This document shows, piece after piece, positions 7,703 through 18,140 of a stretch of 64,000 nt of DNA. Within the stretch, counting starts at the first letter, position 1. Every line of letters starts with the position of its first letter. A model generated the notes under the pieces. The model was not told the origin of the DNA. It saw nothing but the letters and a program-made list of their open reading frames with translations, and did no database searches. Source of the DNA: Burkholderiales bacterium PBB2 (lineage in GTDB: Bacteria > Pseudomonadota > Gammaproteobacteria > Burkholderiales > Burkholderiaceae_C); contig NKIM01000007.1 of NCBI GenBank assembly GCA_002255955.1, forward strand, positions 62,001 through 126,000. The letters run 5' to 3'. Made by a program: the position numbers and the translations under genes.

Positions 7703-8623
7703 ATGAGTGACGCTTTTGCCTCTTCTTCTGCTTCTTTCTCTTCTTCGCCCTCTGCTTCGCCGGAACCGCCCGAACTGCAGGGCGTGCCGGCCGCCCAGAT
7801 CGCCCATGCCCTGGAGCTGCTGGAGCAGGCCGATCTGCTGCTGGTGGCCGCCGGCGCGGGCATGGGCGTCGATTCGGGCCTGCCGGATTTCCGCGGCCGC
7901 GAGGGGTTCTGGCGTGCCTACCCGGCCCTGGCGCGGGCGAGCCTGAGCTTTCAGCACATCGCCAACCCCTTGGCTTTTGAGCGCCAGCCGCGCCTGGCCT
8001 GGGGCTTTTACGGCCACCGCCTGCAGCTCTACCGCCAGACCCAGCCGCATGCCGGCTTCGACATCCTGCGCCGCTGGGGCGAGCGCCTGCCGCTCGGCCT
8101 GGCGGTGTTCACCAGCAATGTCGACGGCCAGTTCCAGAAGGCCGGCTACGCGCCGGAGCTGCTGCATGAGTGCCACGGCTCCATCCACCACCTGCAATGC
8201 CTGGCTGGCTGTGGCCAGGCGATCTGGCCGGCCGATGATTTCGAGCCCGAGGTCGACGCCGAGGCCTGCCTGCTGCTCAATGCCGCACCGGTCTGCCCGC
8301 GCTGCGGCGGCCTGGCCCGGCCCAACATCCTGATGTTCGGCGACTGGAGCTGGCAGGACGAACGCAGTGCCGAGCAGGGCGAGCGCCTTCAGGCGCTGTT
8401 GGCCCGAGCGCGCCGGCCGCTGGTGATCGAGATCGGCGCGGGCAGCGATGTGCCCTCGGTGCGCCACTTCAGCCACCGAGTGATTCAACATCAGCAGGGC
8501 CGCTTGCTGCGCATCAACCCGCGCGAGCCTCAGGTGCCCAGTGACATGGATCTGGGCCTGGCCCATGCGGCATTGGCGGTGCTGCAAGCGCTGGACGGGG
8601 CGGGTGCCGGAGCCGGGGCCTGA
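7703..8623 (+). CDS. Sir2-family NAD-dependent protein deacylase
   Basis: A 306-residue sirtuin-like protein. The NAD-binding motif reads LLVAAGAGMGVDSGLPDFRG (the family's GAGxSxxSGIPDFRG). The FTSNVDGQFQKAG segment corresponds to the TQNxDxLH region, and the catalytic His is in ECHGSIHHLQC. Four cysteines in two pairs (CLAGC and CPRC) can hold a structural zinc. RPNILMFGDWSW and the late GAGSDVPSVR stretch complete the Rossmann fold. The usual Q in the QNID motif is replaced (SNVD), which fits a divergent class. The first 30 residues are a Ser-rich, CT-rich low-complexity stretch that may be mis-started or disordered. Confidence 0.9.
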   Translation: MSDAFASSSASFSSSPSASPEPPELQGVPAAQIAHALELLEQADLLLVAAGAGMGVDSGLPDFRGREGFWRAYPALARASLSFQHIANPLAFERQPRLAWGFYGHRLQLYRQTQPHAGFDILRRWGERLPLGLAVFTSNVDGQFQKAGYAPELLHECHGSIHHLQCLAGCGQAIWPADDFEPEVDAEACLLLNAAPVCPRCGGLARPNILMFGDWSWQDERSAEQGERLQALLARARRPLVIEIGAGSDVPSVRHFSHRVIQHQQGRLLRINPREPQVPSDMDLGLAHAALAVLQALDGAGAGAGA

Positions 8624-8848
8624 AGCACTTGCGTCGGGCCGGACCGGCGTTCATGCCCACAAAATCCCGCTTCGTCTGATGGGCTTGGCCGGCGCGCCGG
8701 CTTGCGGAAAGAATCAGGCCCTTGCTGGCGGGCTGCAGGGCAGACCTGGCCGCATCACTGTCACCTTGCTCTTTCACTCGACACAGGGTTCACCATGCCA
8801 TTTGCCTTGCTTCCTGAGTTCGCGCCCGTCTCGCGGCCTGCGCCTTCC

Positions 8849-10894
<2,046 letters not shown>

Positions 10895-10918
10895 GCCGCG
10901 GGCCTGCCGGAAGGAGCA

Positions 10919-10941
10919 ACCGCCCCAAGGGGCGGTTTTTT
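10919..10941 (+). terminator. Rho-independent terminator after the S9 peptidase gene
   Basis: Stem ACCGCCCC-AA-GGGGCGGT followed by six T. It lies 25 bp after the stop codon. Confidence 0.9.
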
Positions 10942-11083
10942 CTTGCCTGAAACTGAATTGCGCACTTTTGCCGATTTTGCAGATTTGAGTGTGGTGTTGG
11001 TGCAGAAGCGTGCCCGCATGCGCGAACGGCACCTTAAAGTGCATCACCGGTCGCGATCTTCTTTGCGACGAATTGGGTGCGTT

Positions 11084-12631
11084 ATGAAGAAGTTGAACAG
11101 CATCAAGTCGCGTCTGGTTTTGCTGGCTTTCGTCCTCATGGCCTTGCTGGCCGTGGTGGGCGGCTGGTGCCTCATGAGCATGGGGCGCATGAATGACAGC
11201 ATGGACACGGTCTACTCGGACCGGGTCGTGCCGCTCAAGCAGCTCAAGCAGGTGTCCGACGCCTACGCCGTCAACATCGTCGACACCACGCACAAGGTGC
11301 GCGCCAAGCAGCTGGACGCTGCCACCGGACTCAAGCTGGTGGATGAGGCCCAGCAGCTGGTGCAGCGGCAATGGGCGGCCTACACCGCCACCCGCATCGA
11401 AGGCAATGAAGCCCGCTTGCTGGCCGAGGCACAGCCCCTGCGCGGCAAGGCCGATGCGGCCACGCTCAAGCTGCGTGCGCTGCTGCAGAGCGGCGATGCG
11501 GCCGGTTTGGAGCAGTTCGCCACCCAGGAGCTGTACCCCGCCATCGATCCCTTCACCAATGCCGTGTCGGCCCTGGTGGACGAGCAGTTGCTGGTGGCCG
11601 AGCAGGAGTACCAGGCCAGCCAGCAGCGCTACCACCAGTCGGTCTGGGTGGTGATGAGCGTGTTCGGTCTGGCCCTGGCGGCCGGCATCGGCCTGGCCTG
11701 GCGCATCATTGCTTCCATCATGCGGCCGCTGCGCCAAGCCCTGCATGTGGCAGCGCAGATCAGCCAGCGCGATTTGAGCGAACCCATTTCGGTCGAGAGT
11801 GACGATGAGATGGGGCAACTGCTGCAGGCCATGCAGCGCATGCAACACCAGCTGTCGCAGACCGTGGAGCAGATCCGCGAAAGCGCCGTGGCTGTGTCCG
11901 GTGCCTCGGGCGAGATTTCGCTGGGCAGCCATGACCTCAGCGCCCGCACCGAGCAGCAAGCCGCCGCGCTGGAAGAAACCGCCGCCTCGATGGACGAGAT
12001 GGCCGCCGCCGTGAAGACCAATGCCGAGACCGCGCAGCAAGCCAACGAGCTGGCCCACCAGGCCTCACGCACGGCCGAGCTCAGTGGCGAAGCGGTCCAT
12101 CGTGTGGTCAGCACCATGGATCAGATCAACGGCAGCTCCAAGAAGATCGCCGACATCATCGGTGTGATCGATGGCATTGCCTTCCAGACCAACATCCTGG
12201 CCCTCAATGCCGCGGTGGAAGCCGCACGCGCCGGCGAGCAAGGCCGCGGCTTCGCCGTGGTGGCCGGCGAGGTGCGCATCCTGGCCCAGCGCAGCGCTCA
12301 GGCCGCCCGCGAGATCAAGGCCTTGATCGGCGACAGCGTCAGCAAGGTCGAGAGTGGCTCCCAGGTGGCCGCCGAGGCGGGTCGAACCATGGAATCCCTG
12401 GTGGGCCAGGTGCGCCATGTCACCGCTTTGCTGGGCGAGATCTCCACCGCCACGCGTGAACAAAGCGCGGGCATCACCCAGGTCAACACCGCCGTGTCCC
12501 AGCTGGACCACAACACCCAGCAGAACGCCGCCTTGGTGGAGGAATCCGCCGCAGCCTCGGAAAGCCTCAAGCAGCAGGCTCAACAGCTGGAGGCCATCGT
12601 CGGCTCTTTCCGTTTGCAATCTTCTTCGTGA
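11084..12631 (+). CDS. Methyl-accepting chemotaxis protein
   Basis: A 515-residue Tsr/Tar-like chemoreceptor. It has a first membrane helix at about residues 8-30, a periplasmic four-helix-bundle sensor to about 190, and a second membrane helix at about 192-212. HAMP follows, with [20 protein letters not shown]. The cytoplasmic coiled coil has a methylation region [20 protein letters not shown] and the CheA/CheW-binding hairpin tip around [20 protein letters not shown]. The C-terminus ends in a Ser-rich tail without a CheR-tethering NWETF-like pentapeptide, so it is probably methylated with help from other receptors. The ligand is unknown. The ATG at 11084 is chosen because [10 protein letters not shown] opens directly into the first membrane helix. 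Confidence 0.94.
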   Translation: MKKLNSIKSRLVLLAFVLMALLAVVGGWCLMSMGRMNDSMDTVYSDRVVPLKQLKQVSDAYAVNIVDTTHKVRAKQLDAATGLKLVDEAQQLVQRQWAAYTATRIEGNEARLLAEAQPLRGKADAATLKLRALLQSGDAAGLEQFATQELYPAIDPFTNAVSALVDEQLLVAEQEYQASQQRYHQSVWVVMSVFGLALAAGIGLAWRIIASIMRPLRQALHVAAQISQRDLSEPISVESDDEMGQLLQAMQRMQHQLSQTVEQIRESAVAVSGASGEISLGSHDLSARTEQQAAALEETAASMDEMAAAVKTNAETAQQANELAHQASRTAELSGEAVHRVVSTMDQINGSSKKIADIIGVIDGIAFQTNILALNAAVEAARAGEQGRGFAVVAGEVRILAQRSAQAAREIKALIGDSVSKVESGSQVAAEAGRTMESLVGQVRHVTALLGEISTATREQSAGITQVNTAVSQLDHNTQQNAALVEESAAASESLKQQAQQLEAIVGSFRLQSSS

Positions 12632-12654
12632 TGGGGTGGGTGACTTCTGAAAGT

Positions 12655-12670
12655 TGGCACGGAAGCTGCA
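12655..12670 (+). promoter_or_regulatory. Sigma-54-type promoter (-24/-12)
   Basis: TGGCACGGAAGCTGCA has the GG (12656-12657) and GC (12668-12669) elements exactly 10 bases apart. It matches the TGGCACG-N4-TTGC consensus at all but one position. It starts 24 bp after the chemoreceptor stop and points away from that gene. The next protein gene on this strand is more than 5 kb away, so its target is the short terminated interval that follows. Confidence 0.75.
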
Positions 12671-12680
12671 TTAGCTCTTT

Positions 12681-12752
12681 CAACTTCAGTTGTCTCCTCC
12701 ACCGCCCCTGGGTGGATTCCAGCCTCAGGCCTTGTGCCTGGGGCTTTTTTTT
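12681..12752 (+). ncRNA. Candidate sigma-54-dependent small RNA of about 70 nt
   Basis: Between the predicted sigma-54 start (about 12681) and a terminator T-run at 12746-12752 there is no ORF. Three stem-loops fit end to end. The first is CAAC-TTCA-GTTG at 12681-12692. The second is TCCACC / GGTGGA at about 12698-12716. The third is the terminator stem. A pyrimidine-rich TCTCCTCC lies single-stranded between the first two and could pair with Shine-Dalgarno sequences. This is inference from sequence; it could also be a processed 3' end of the chemoreceptor mRNA. Confidence 0.6.
12721..12752 (+). terminator. Rho-independent terminator
   Basis: A 10-bp stem AGCCTCAGGC / GCCTGGGGCT (one G.T pair), loop CTTGT, followed by at least seven T. 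It ends both the chemoreceptor transcript and the candidate small RNA. Confidence 0.9.
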
Positions 12753-12775
12753 GAGCAGGCTGGATGGCGTTCGGC

Positions 12776-13366
12776 ACAAAGCAGAACGTCGTCTCGTTGA
12801 TCGTTCTCGCTGCGGCGTCTCGGCCCGCCGCCGGGCTCATGGTTCGCGGGTCGGCACTACGAGCCGACTGCCCTCGGTGCTCTCTCCGCGGCTCAGCGGC
12901 GCCAATCTCCCTCCGTTCGCTGCGCTCACTGTGGTCAAACAGTGGCGCCGAGTCAGCGCTTGAAGCGCGTGAGTACACGCGCCTGAGCCGCTCCGCTGCG
13001 CTCTCGGCCGCGCACAAATCGCCCGTCGGCGGGCCGAGCCACCTTCGAATTGCGCGTTCTCCACCGTCGCGGGGCAGATCGATCGCGATGCAAGCGCCCT
13101 GCAGCCTGTGCCGCTGCCGGGCGATTTGTGCAGGGCCGAGCAGCACAGCGCATCGGGGCGCGCACGTACTCGTGCGCTTCAAGTTCTGACTTGGCGCTTC
13201 TGTCTGAACGAAGCGAACGCAGGGAGCGAAGTGAGTTATGCGCCAGCCCCGAGGCGCGAGCAGCGCAGGGAAGGTCGGCCCGCCAGGGCCGACCCCGGAA
13301 CCATGAGCCCGGTGGCGGCACGGGCTGCAGGGCCTCACGAGCAAAACCAAAGGCGGCTCTGTGCCG
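12776..13366. repeat. Large imperfect inverted repeat, non-coding
   Basis: Two related arms of about 200 bp lie in opposite orientation: about 12826-13025 and about 13118-13313. Shared blocks in mirror order include GCTCATGGTTC / GAACCATGAGC, a GTCGGC...GCCGAC mini-hairpin in each arm, CGCTTGAAGCGC-like / GCGCTTCAAG, and GCACAAATCGCCCG / CGGGCGATTTGTGC. Weaker similarity continues to 12776 and 13366. The mini-hairpin next to CATGAGC resembles modules M1-M4. ORFs through it are short, run in many frames and look like no family I know. No transposase or integrase is present. It fills the 12754-13382 gap. Confidence 0.8.
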
Positions 13367-13382
13367 GCAGCCGACTGTCGGG

Positions 13383-13625
13383 TCAGCAGCAGCGGCTCAT
13401 CCGCCCATCCGCCCCGCCGTAGCGTGCGGCCTGGCGTTCGCGGAAGAACTGCTCGTAGGTCATGGCCGGCTGGTCCGGGTGGGTGCGGGCCATGTGTTCG
13501 CGGTAGGTGTCGAAGTCGGGGAAGCCGACCATCAGGCGCAGGCCCTGGGCCAGGTAGCGGCCGGCTTGGCCGACACGCTGGCGCAGTTCGCGCGCCTGTT
13601 CGATCACATCGTCAGCGGCAGCCAT
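13383..13625 (-). CDS. YbdD/YjiX-family protein (CstA partner)
   Basis: An 80-residue protein of the DUF466 family, almost always encoded directly after cstA. Diagnostic parts are RYLAQGLRLMVGFPDFDTYR, the HPDQPAMTYEQFFRERQAAR block and the Cys-Cys C-terminus. In Escherichia coli, YjiX/YbdD partners BtsT/CstA and is needed for pyruvate uptake. The gap to cstA is 10 bp, so it is co-transcribed. It has no membrane helix of its own. Confidence 0.93.
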   Translation of the reverse strand: MAAADDVIEQARELRQRVGQAGRYLAQGLRLMVGFPDFDTYREHMARTHPDQPAMTYEQFFRERQAARYGGADGRMSRCC

Positions 13626-13635
13626 GGCTTGACAC

Positions 13636-15705
13636 TCAGCGTGCCGCAGCGGCTGACAAAGCCACGAAGGGCGTTTCCTGCGCCGTGGGCTGGGCCGAGG
13701 CCCGCGCGGCCAGGATGGCGCGCACGCTGTAGATCAGCACGCTGATCACCACGAACATGAAGAGCACGCACAGGGCGGCGTCCAGGCGGTCATTGAAGAC
13801 CACGCGGCTCATGGCTTCGGGCGTCTTGGCCGGGGCCAGCAGCTGGCCCTCGGCCAAGGCCTTGCTGTACTTGCTGGCGTGCGCCAGGAAGCCCACCTTG
13901 GCATCCGACGAGAAGATCTTCAGCCAGCCGGCGGTCATGGTGCAGATCAGCAGCCACAGAGCCGGCAGCGCCGTCACCCAGGCGTAGCGCTGCTTCTTCA
14001 TCTTGAACAGCACCACGGTGCCCAGCATCAGGGCCACGGCGGCCAGCATCTGGTTGGCGATGCCGAACAGCGGCCACAAGGTGTTGATGCCGCCCAGCGG
14101 ATCGCCCACGCCTTGGTAGAGGAAGTAACCCCAAGCCGCCACGCACAGCGCGGTGGCAATCAGGTTGGCGGGCAGCGAATCGGTGCGCTTGAGCGCGGGC
14201 ACGAAGCTGCCCAGCAGGTCTTGCAGCATGAAGCGGCCGGCGCGGGTGCCTGCGTCCACGGCGGTAAGGATGAAGAGCGCCTCGAACAAGATGGCGAAGT
14301 GGTACCAGAAGGCCATCATGGCCTTGCCGCCGATGGCCTGGTGCAGGATTTGCGCCATGCCCACGGCCAGGGTCGGAGCACCGCCGGCACGCGCCAGGAT
14401 GGTGTTCTCGCCCACGTCCTTCGCGGTCTGGATCAGCATCTCGGGCGTGACGACAAAGCCCCAGGTCGAGAGCGTGGCGGCCACGGCCTCGGGCGTCTTG
14501 CCCACCAGGGCGGCCGGGCTGTTCATGGCGAAGTACACGCCCGGCTCGATGCAGGAGGCGGCCACCAGGGCCATCACCGCCACAAAGCTTTCGGCCAGCA
14601 TGCCGCCGTAGCCGATGAAGCGCGCGTGGGTTTCGTTCTCCAGCATCTTGGGCGTGGTGCCCGAAGAGATCAGCGCGTGGAAGCCCGAGACGGCGCCGCA
14701 GGCGATGGTGATGAACAGGAAGGGGAAGAGATCCCCCGACCAGACCGGCCCGCCGCCGGCGGCGAACTGGGTGATGGCGGGCATCTGCAGCGTCGGTGCG
14801 ACGAAAACGATGCCGATGGCCAGGGCCACGATGGTGCCGATCTTCAGGAAGGTGGACAGGTAGTCACGCGGCGCCAGCAGCAGCCACACGGGGATGGAGG
14901 CGGCGACGAAACCGTAGCCGATCAACATCCAGGTCAGCGTCGTGCCTTCGAAGGTGAACATCGGGCCCCAGACCGGGCTCTCATGCACCCACTGGCCGCC
15001 GACGATGGACAGCATCAGCAGCACAAAGCCGATGATGGAAATCTCGCCGATGCGGCCCGGGCGCAGATAGCGCAGGTACACGCCCATGAACAGCGCCACG
15101 GGAATCGTGGCCGCCACGGTGAAGGTGCCCCAGGGCGAATGCGCCAGGGCCTTGACCACGATCAGCGCCAGCACGGCCAGGATGATGATCATGATCATGA
15201 AGGCGCCGAACAGCGCGATCAGACCGGGCACCAGGCCCATCTCCTGCTTGACCAGATCGCCCAGGGAGCGGCCGTCGCGGCGGGTGCTGATGAAGAGGAC
15301 GATGAAGTCCTGCACCGCGCCCGCGAACACCACACCAGCCAGCAGCCACAGCAAACCGGGCAGATAACCCATCTGCGCGGCCAGCACCGGGCCGACCAGG
15401 GGGCCGGCACCCGCGATGGCAGCGAAGTGGTGGCCGTAGAGCACGTACTTGTTGGTCGGCACATAGTCCAGACCGTCGTTGTGCCGCCAGGCGGGCGTTT
15501 GGCGCCGCGGGTCCAGCTCCAGCACGCGGCTGGCGATGAAGAGGCTGTAGTAGCGGTAGGCGATCAGGTAGACGCAGATTGCGGCCACCACCACCCACAG
15601 AGCACTGACCGCTTCGCCGCGGCCCAGGGCCACGGTGGCCAGCGCAAAAGCGCCCAGCACCGCGACCAGAAGCCACCCGAGGTGGCGCCTGATGTTCGAG
15701 GACAT
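13636..15705 (-). CDS. cstA: Carbon starvation protein CstA family transporter
   Basis: A 689-residue polytopic inner-membrane protein of the CstA family, which imports peptides and/or pyruvate in carbon-limited cells. Around 16 hydrophobic segments are visible. Family motifs include HNDGLDYVPTNKYVLYGHHF near residue 60 and AIAGAGPLVGPVLAAQMGYL. FHALISSGTTPKML is in the middle, and the late LWPLFGIANQMLAAVALML is also typical. The ATG at 15705 has AGGAGA upstream and starts just before the first helix; the longer reading to 15858 has no such support. It lies 223 bp downstream of a response regulator on the same strand, which suggests regulation by that system. Confidence 0.95.
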   Translation of the reverse strand: MSSNIRRHLGWLLVAVLGAFALATVALGRGEAVSALWVVVAAICVYLIAYRYYSLFIASRVLELDPRRQTPAWRHNDGLDYVPTNKYVLYGHHFAAIAGAGPLVGPVLAAQMGYLPGLLWLLAGVVFAGAVQDFIVLFISTRRDGRSLGDLVKQEMGLVPGLIALFGAFMIMIIILAVLALIVVKALAHSPWGTFTVAATIPVALFMGVYLRYLRPGRIGEISIIGFVLLMLSIVGGQWVHESPVWGPMFTFEGTTLTWMLIGYGFVAASIPVWLLLAPRDYLSTFLKIGTIVALAIGIVFVAPTLQMPAITQFAAGGGPVWSGDLFPFLFITIACGAVSGFHALISSGTTPKMLENETHARFIGYGGMLAESFVAVMALVAASCIEPGVYFAMNSPAALVGKTPEAVAATLSTWGFVVTPEMLIQTAKDVGENTILARAGGAPTLAVGMAQILHQAIGGKAMMAFWYHFAILFEALFILTAVDAGTRAGRFMLQDLLGSFVPALKRTDSLPANLIATALCVAAWGYFLYQGVGDPLGGINTLWPLFGIANQMLAAVALMLGTVVLFKMKKQRYAWVTALPALWLLICTMTAGWLKIFSSDAKVGFLAHASKYSKALAEGQLLAPAKTPEAMSRVVFNDRLDAALCVLFMFVVISVLIYSVRAILAARASAQPTAQETPFVALSAAAAR

Positions 15706-15861
15706 GAGTTTTGTCTCCTGATCCGCGCGGTCTTGGCTGTGGGAACGAGAGAGAGGAAAAGCGAGGAAAAACGAGGGGGACCGCTGCGTGGCCGCAGTCT
15801 CGGCCAGCGGCCGGCTGCGCGCATCCGTCAGACCACGCGCGGCGGCGCGTGGCATCACTTA

Positions 15862-15902
15862 AGGGTCAACCCTGATGATCTGGTTTGAAGCACCAGGCTT
15901 CA
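15862..15902 (-). promoter_or_regulatory. Two dyads in the cstA upstream region
   Basis: Between the response-regulator gene and cstA lie AGGGT-CA-ACCCT (15862-15873) and TGAAGC-ACCAG-GCTTCA (15886-15902). Their position, 157-197 bp before the cstA start, fits operator sites for a LuxR-type regulator. The second could instead be a weak hairpin at the end of the two-component mRNA. No convincing -35/-10 was found. Confidence 0.4.
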
Positions 15903-15903
15903 A

Positions 15904-15931
15904 CTCACCCGCTCACCCGTTCACCTGTTCA
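15904..15931 (-). repeat. 8-bp tandem repeat at the 3' end of the response-regulator gene
   Basis: On the minus strand the unit is GTGAACAG/GTGAACGG/GTGAGCGG, about 3.5 copies, starting in the stop codon of the regulator gene. The same unit recurs just downstream of hrcA at 23431-23460. Confidence 0.6.
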
Positions 15932-16567
15932 CGCTTGCCCTGAATGCTCGACGGCGTACTTGATCAACTCCGCCTGCCCTTCGAGATTGAGCTTGCGCTT
16001 GATGTTCTGCCGATGCGCCTCCACCGTGCGCACGCTCAGGTCCATGGCGGCGGCGATCTGCTTGCTCGACTCGCCGCGGCCCAGCGCGGCCAGTACCTCG
16101 CTCTCGCGCGGCGAGAGCAAGGGGCGAGGCGTCTGGGCGCGGAACAGGCGGCGCGACACCGCCGGGCTCAGGAACGTGCCCCCACCCGCCACGGCCTGGA
16201 TGGCAGCCACGATCTCGCTGGCCGGCGCGTCCTTGAGCACATAGCCCTGGGCGCCAGCCTGCAGGGCACGCTGCACATACTCGGGGTTGTCGTACATGCT
16301 CAGCATCAGCACGCGCAGGCCCGGCTGGCGCTGCAGCAAGTCAGCGGCCAGCTCGATGCCGTTGACCTCCTTCATGCCCACATCCATCAGCACGATGTCC
16401 ACCGCCGTGTGCGCCAGCAAAGCCAGGGCCTCGCGCGCATCGCCAGCCTCGCCCACCACCGCGAATTCCGGCACCGCGCCCAGGCGCAGGCGCAGGCCGT
16501 CGCGCACCAGCGGGTGGTCGTCGATCAGGGCCAGGCGGATTGGAGCGGATGCGAGAACTGAATTCAT
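15929..16567 (-). CDS. LuxR/NarL-family response regulator
   Basis: A 212-residue two-component regulator. The receiver domain (residues about 8-125) has the acidic pair in LIDDHP, the phospho-acceptor Asp in DIVLMDVGMKE, and the conserved Lys in GYVLKDAPASE. A C-terminal LuxR HTH follows (about 145-210) with LSPRESEVLAALGRGESSKQ and MDLSVRTVEAHRQNIKRKLN. It overlaps the kinase gene by an ATGA and should be phosphorylated by that kinase. The adjacent downstream cstA is the likely target (inference from position). Confidence 0.93.
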   Translation of the reverse strand: MNSVLASAPIRLALIDDHPLVRDGLRLRLGAVPEFAVVGEAGDAREALALLAHTAVDIVLMDVGMKEVNGIELAADLLQRQPGLRVLMLSMYDNPEYVQRALQAGAQGYVLKDAPASEIVAAIQAVAGGGTFLSPAVSRRLFRAQTPRPLLSPRESEVLAALGRGESSKQIAAAMDLSVRTVEAHRQNIKRKLNLEGQAELIKYAVEHSGQA

Positions 16568-17949
16568 GCGGAGGCGGTGGAAGCGGCAGAGTTCAAAGAC
16601 AGCGGCACCTCGGCCCAGACCTCGGTGCCCGCCCCGGGCTGCGAGCGGATCTGCAAGCGCCCGCCGATGGAGGCCAGGCGCTCGCGCATATTGCGCAGGC
16701 CGATGCCCTGGCGTGGATGCTCTTGCACGGCGGCTTCGTCAAAGCCAGCGCCATCATCGCTGATCCGCAGCTGCACCCGGCCGGCCTCGAAGCTCAGATC
16801 CAGCTGCAGATGCGCGGCCGCCGCATGCTTGGCCGCATTGGTCAGCGCCTCTTGCGCCACGCGGAACAGCACGGTCTTGACCAGCTCGGGCAGCTCCACC
16901 GGCTCGCCCTGCACGCTGACCGCCACCGAACCCGCGCCGCCATCGTCCTCAAACTCACGGCCCAGGGTTTGCAGCGCAGCCGGCAAGCCCAGGCTGTCAT
17001 CCAGCATGGCCGGGCGCAGGCGGTGCGAGATGCGCCGCACCTCGTCCAGGCAGGTCTTGAGCCGCTCCAGTGCCGTGGCCAGCACCCGCGCCGGCAGCGG
17101 CCGCCCGGCCTCCAGCGCATCGACGGCTGATTCCACCAGCAGCTTGGTCGCCACCAGGGTCTGGCTGGTGCCATCGTGCAGCTCGCGCGCCAGATGGGCG
17201 CGCTCATCCTCTTGCGACTGCACCACCTGGTGGGCCAGCAAGCGCAGTTTCGCATCGGCCACCCGCTGCTCACTGACGTTGAGCAGGAGCCCCGTGCTGC
17301 TGATCAAGGCCACGCCGAAGACAGCGATGCCGGCAATCCACAGCAAGGTGGTGGCGATATTGCTGCTGGCCTGGGCGTCCAGCTGCTCCATCGTGGCGTG
17401 CAGGTCGCCGAGGTAGAGCCCCGTGCCAATCATCCAGCCCCAGCGCTCCAGTGGCACCACATAACCCAGCTTGGCCTCGACCTGGCCGTTGGACGGCCGG
17501 CGCCAGAGGTAGTCGACAAAGCCTCCGCCCTGGCGCGCCTGCGCGATCAGCTCCTGGATGGTCGGCTGGCCTTGCGGATCGCGCATGTCCCACAAATTGC
17601 GGCCCACCAGCTCGGGCTGGCGCGAGTGCATCAGGGAGTTGCCGTCCAGGTCGTAGACGAAGAAGTAACCGTCGGGCCCATAGTCCAGCGAGGCCAGCAG
17701 CTTCAGCGCCTGGGCCCGCTGGGCCAGCGGGTCCCCCGGCGCTTCGTACAGCGGCTTCACCGTGCTGACCGCCAGCGCCACGTAGGACTTCAGCTCCGCC
17801 CGCCGCGCCTCCATATACGCCCGCTCCACCAGCGCATGCTCGCGCTGCACCAGCTCTCGCTCCTGATGCCGCACCGCCAGCGCGATCAGCAAGAGGCTGG
17901 CCACCAGGGGCAGGACGGCGAGGAGGATGAGTTTGGTGCGGAGTTGCAT
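16564..17949 (-). CDS. Sensor histidine kinase with Cache domain (HisKA_3 type)
   Basis: A 461-residue inner-membrane kinase. A membrane helix lies at residues about 5-25. A periplasmic single Cache (sCache_2-like) domain spans about 40-195, with the typical DYGPDGYFFVYDLDGNSLMH and the trailing ERWGWMIGTGLYLGDL. A second membrane helix follows (about 203-225). A NarX-like dimerisation domain has the phospho-accepting His in ARELHDGTSQ, and the ATPase has N-box QEALTNAAKHA and G-box DDGAGF, then GIGLRNMRERL. The ligand is probably a small carboxylate such as pyruvate, judging from the Cache type and the cstA neighbour; this is inference. Confidence 0.92.
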   Translation of the reverse strand: MQLRTKLILLAVLPLVASLLLIALAVRHQERELVQREHALVERAYMEARRAELKSYVALAVSTVKPLYEAPGDPLAQRAQALKLLASLDYGPDGYFFVYDLDGNSLMHSRQPELVGRNLWDMRDPQGQPTIQELIAQARQGGGFVDYLWRRPSNGQVEAKLGYVVPLERWGWMIGTGLYLGDLHATMEQLDAQASSNIATTLLWIAGIAVFGVALISSTGLLLNVSEQRVADAKLRLLAHQVVQSQEDERAHLARELHDGTSQTLVATKLLVESAVDALEAGRPLPARVLATALERLKTCLDEVRRISHRLRPAMLDDSLGLPAALQTLGREFEDDGGAGSVAVSVQGEPVELPELVKTVLFRVAQEALTNAAKHAAAAHLQLDLSFEAGRVQLRISDDGAGFDEAAVQEHPRQGIGLRNMRERLASIGGRLQIRSQPGAGTEVWAEVPLSLNSAASTASA

Positions 17950-18140
17950 GAAGGGCGCGAGAAGCCTGAGAGAAGGCAGACAGGACTACCTCAGCCAATG
18001 TCAGGGCGGCAGCCAGTTTGAGCAAGGCTTCACGATAGCGGCATTTTCATCCCGGCCAGCCACGCCACCTCGCATAGCATCGGCTCCCCGCGCAGGTCTG
18101 CACGAGCTGAGCAGGTTTTCTACTCAACCGATCGACCGAC

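Noticed and set aside
12764-13745. Several overlapping ORFs inside the large inverted repeat
   Set aside because: They exist in many frames on both strands because the region lacks stops. No start with a good ribosome site and no known family was found.
15904-15931. Start of a CRISPR array
   Set aside because: Units are 8 bp with no spacers. No cas genes in the window.
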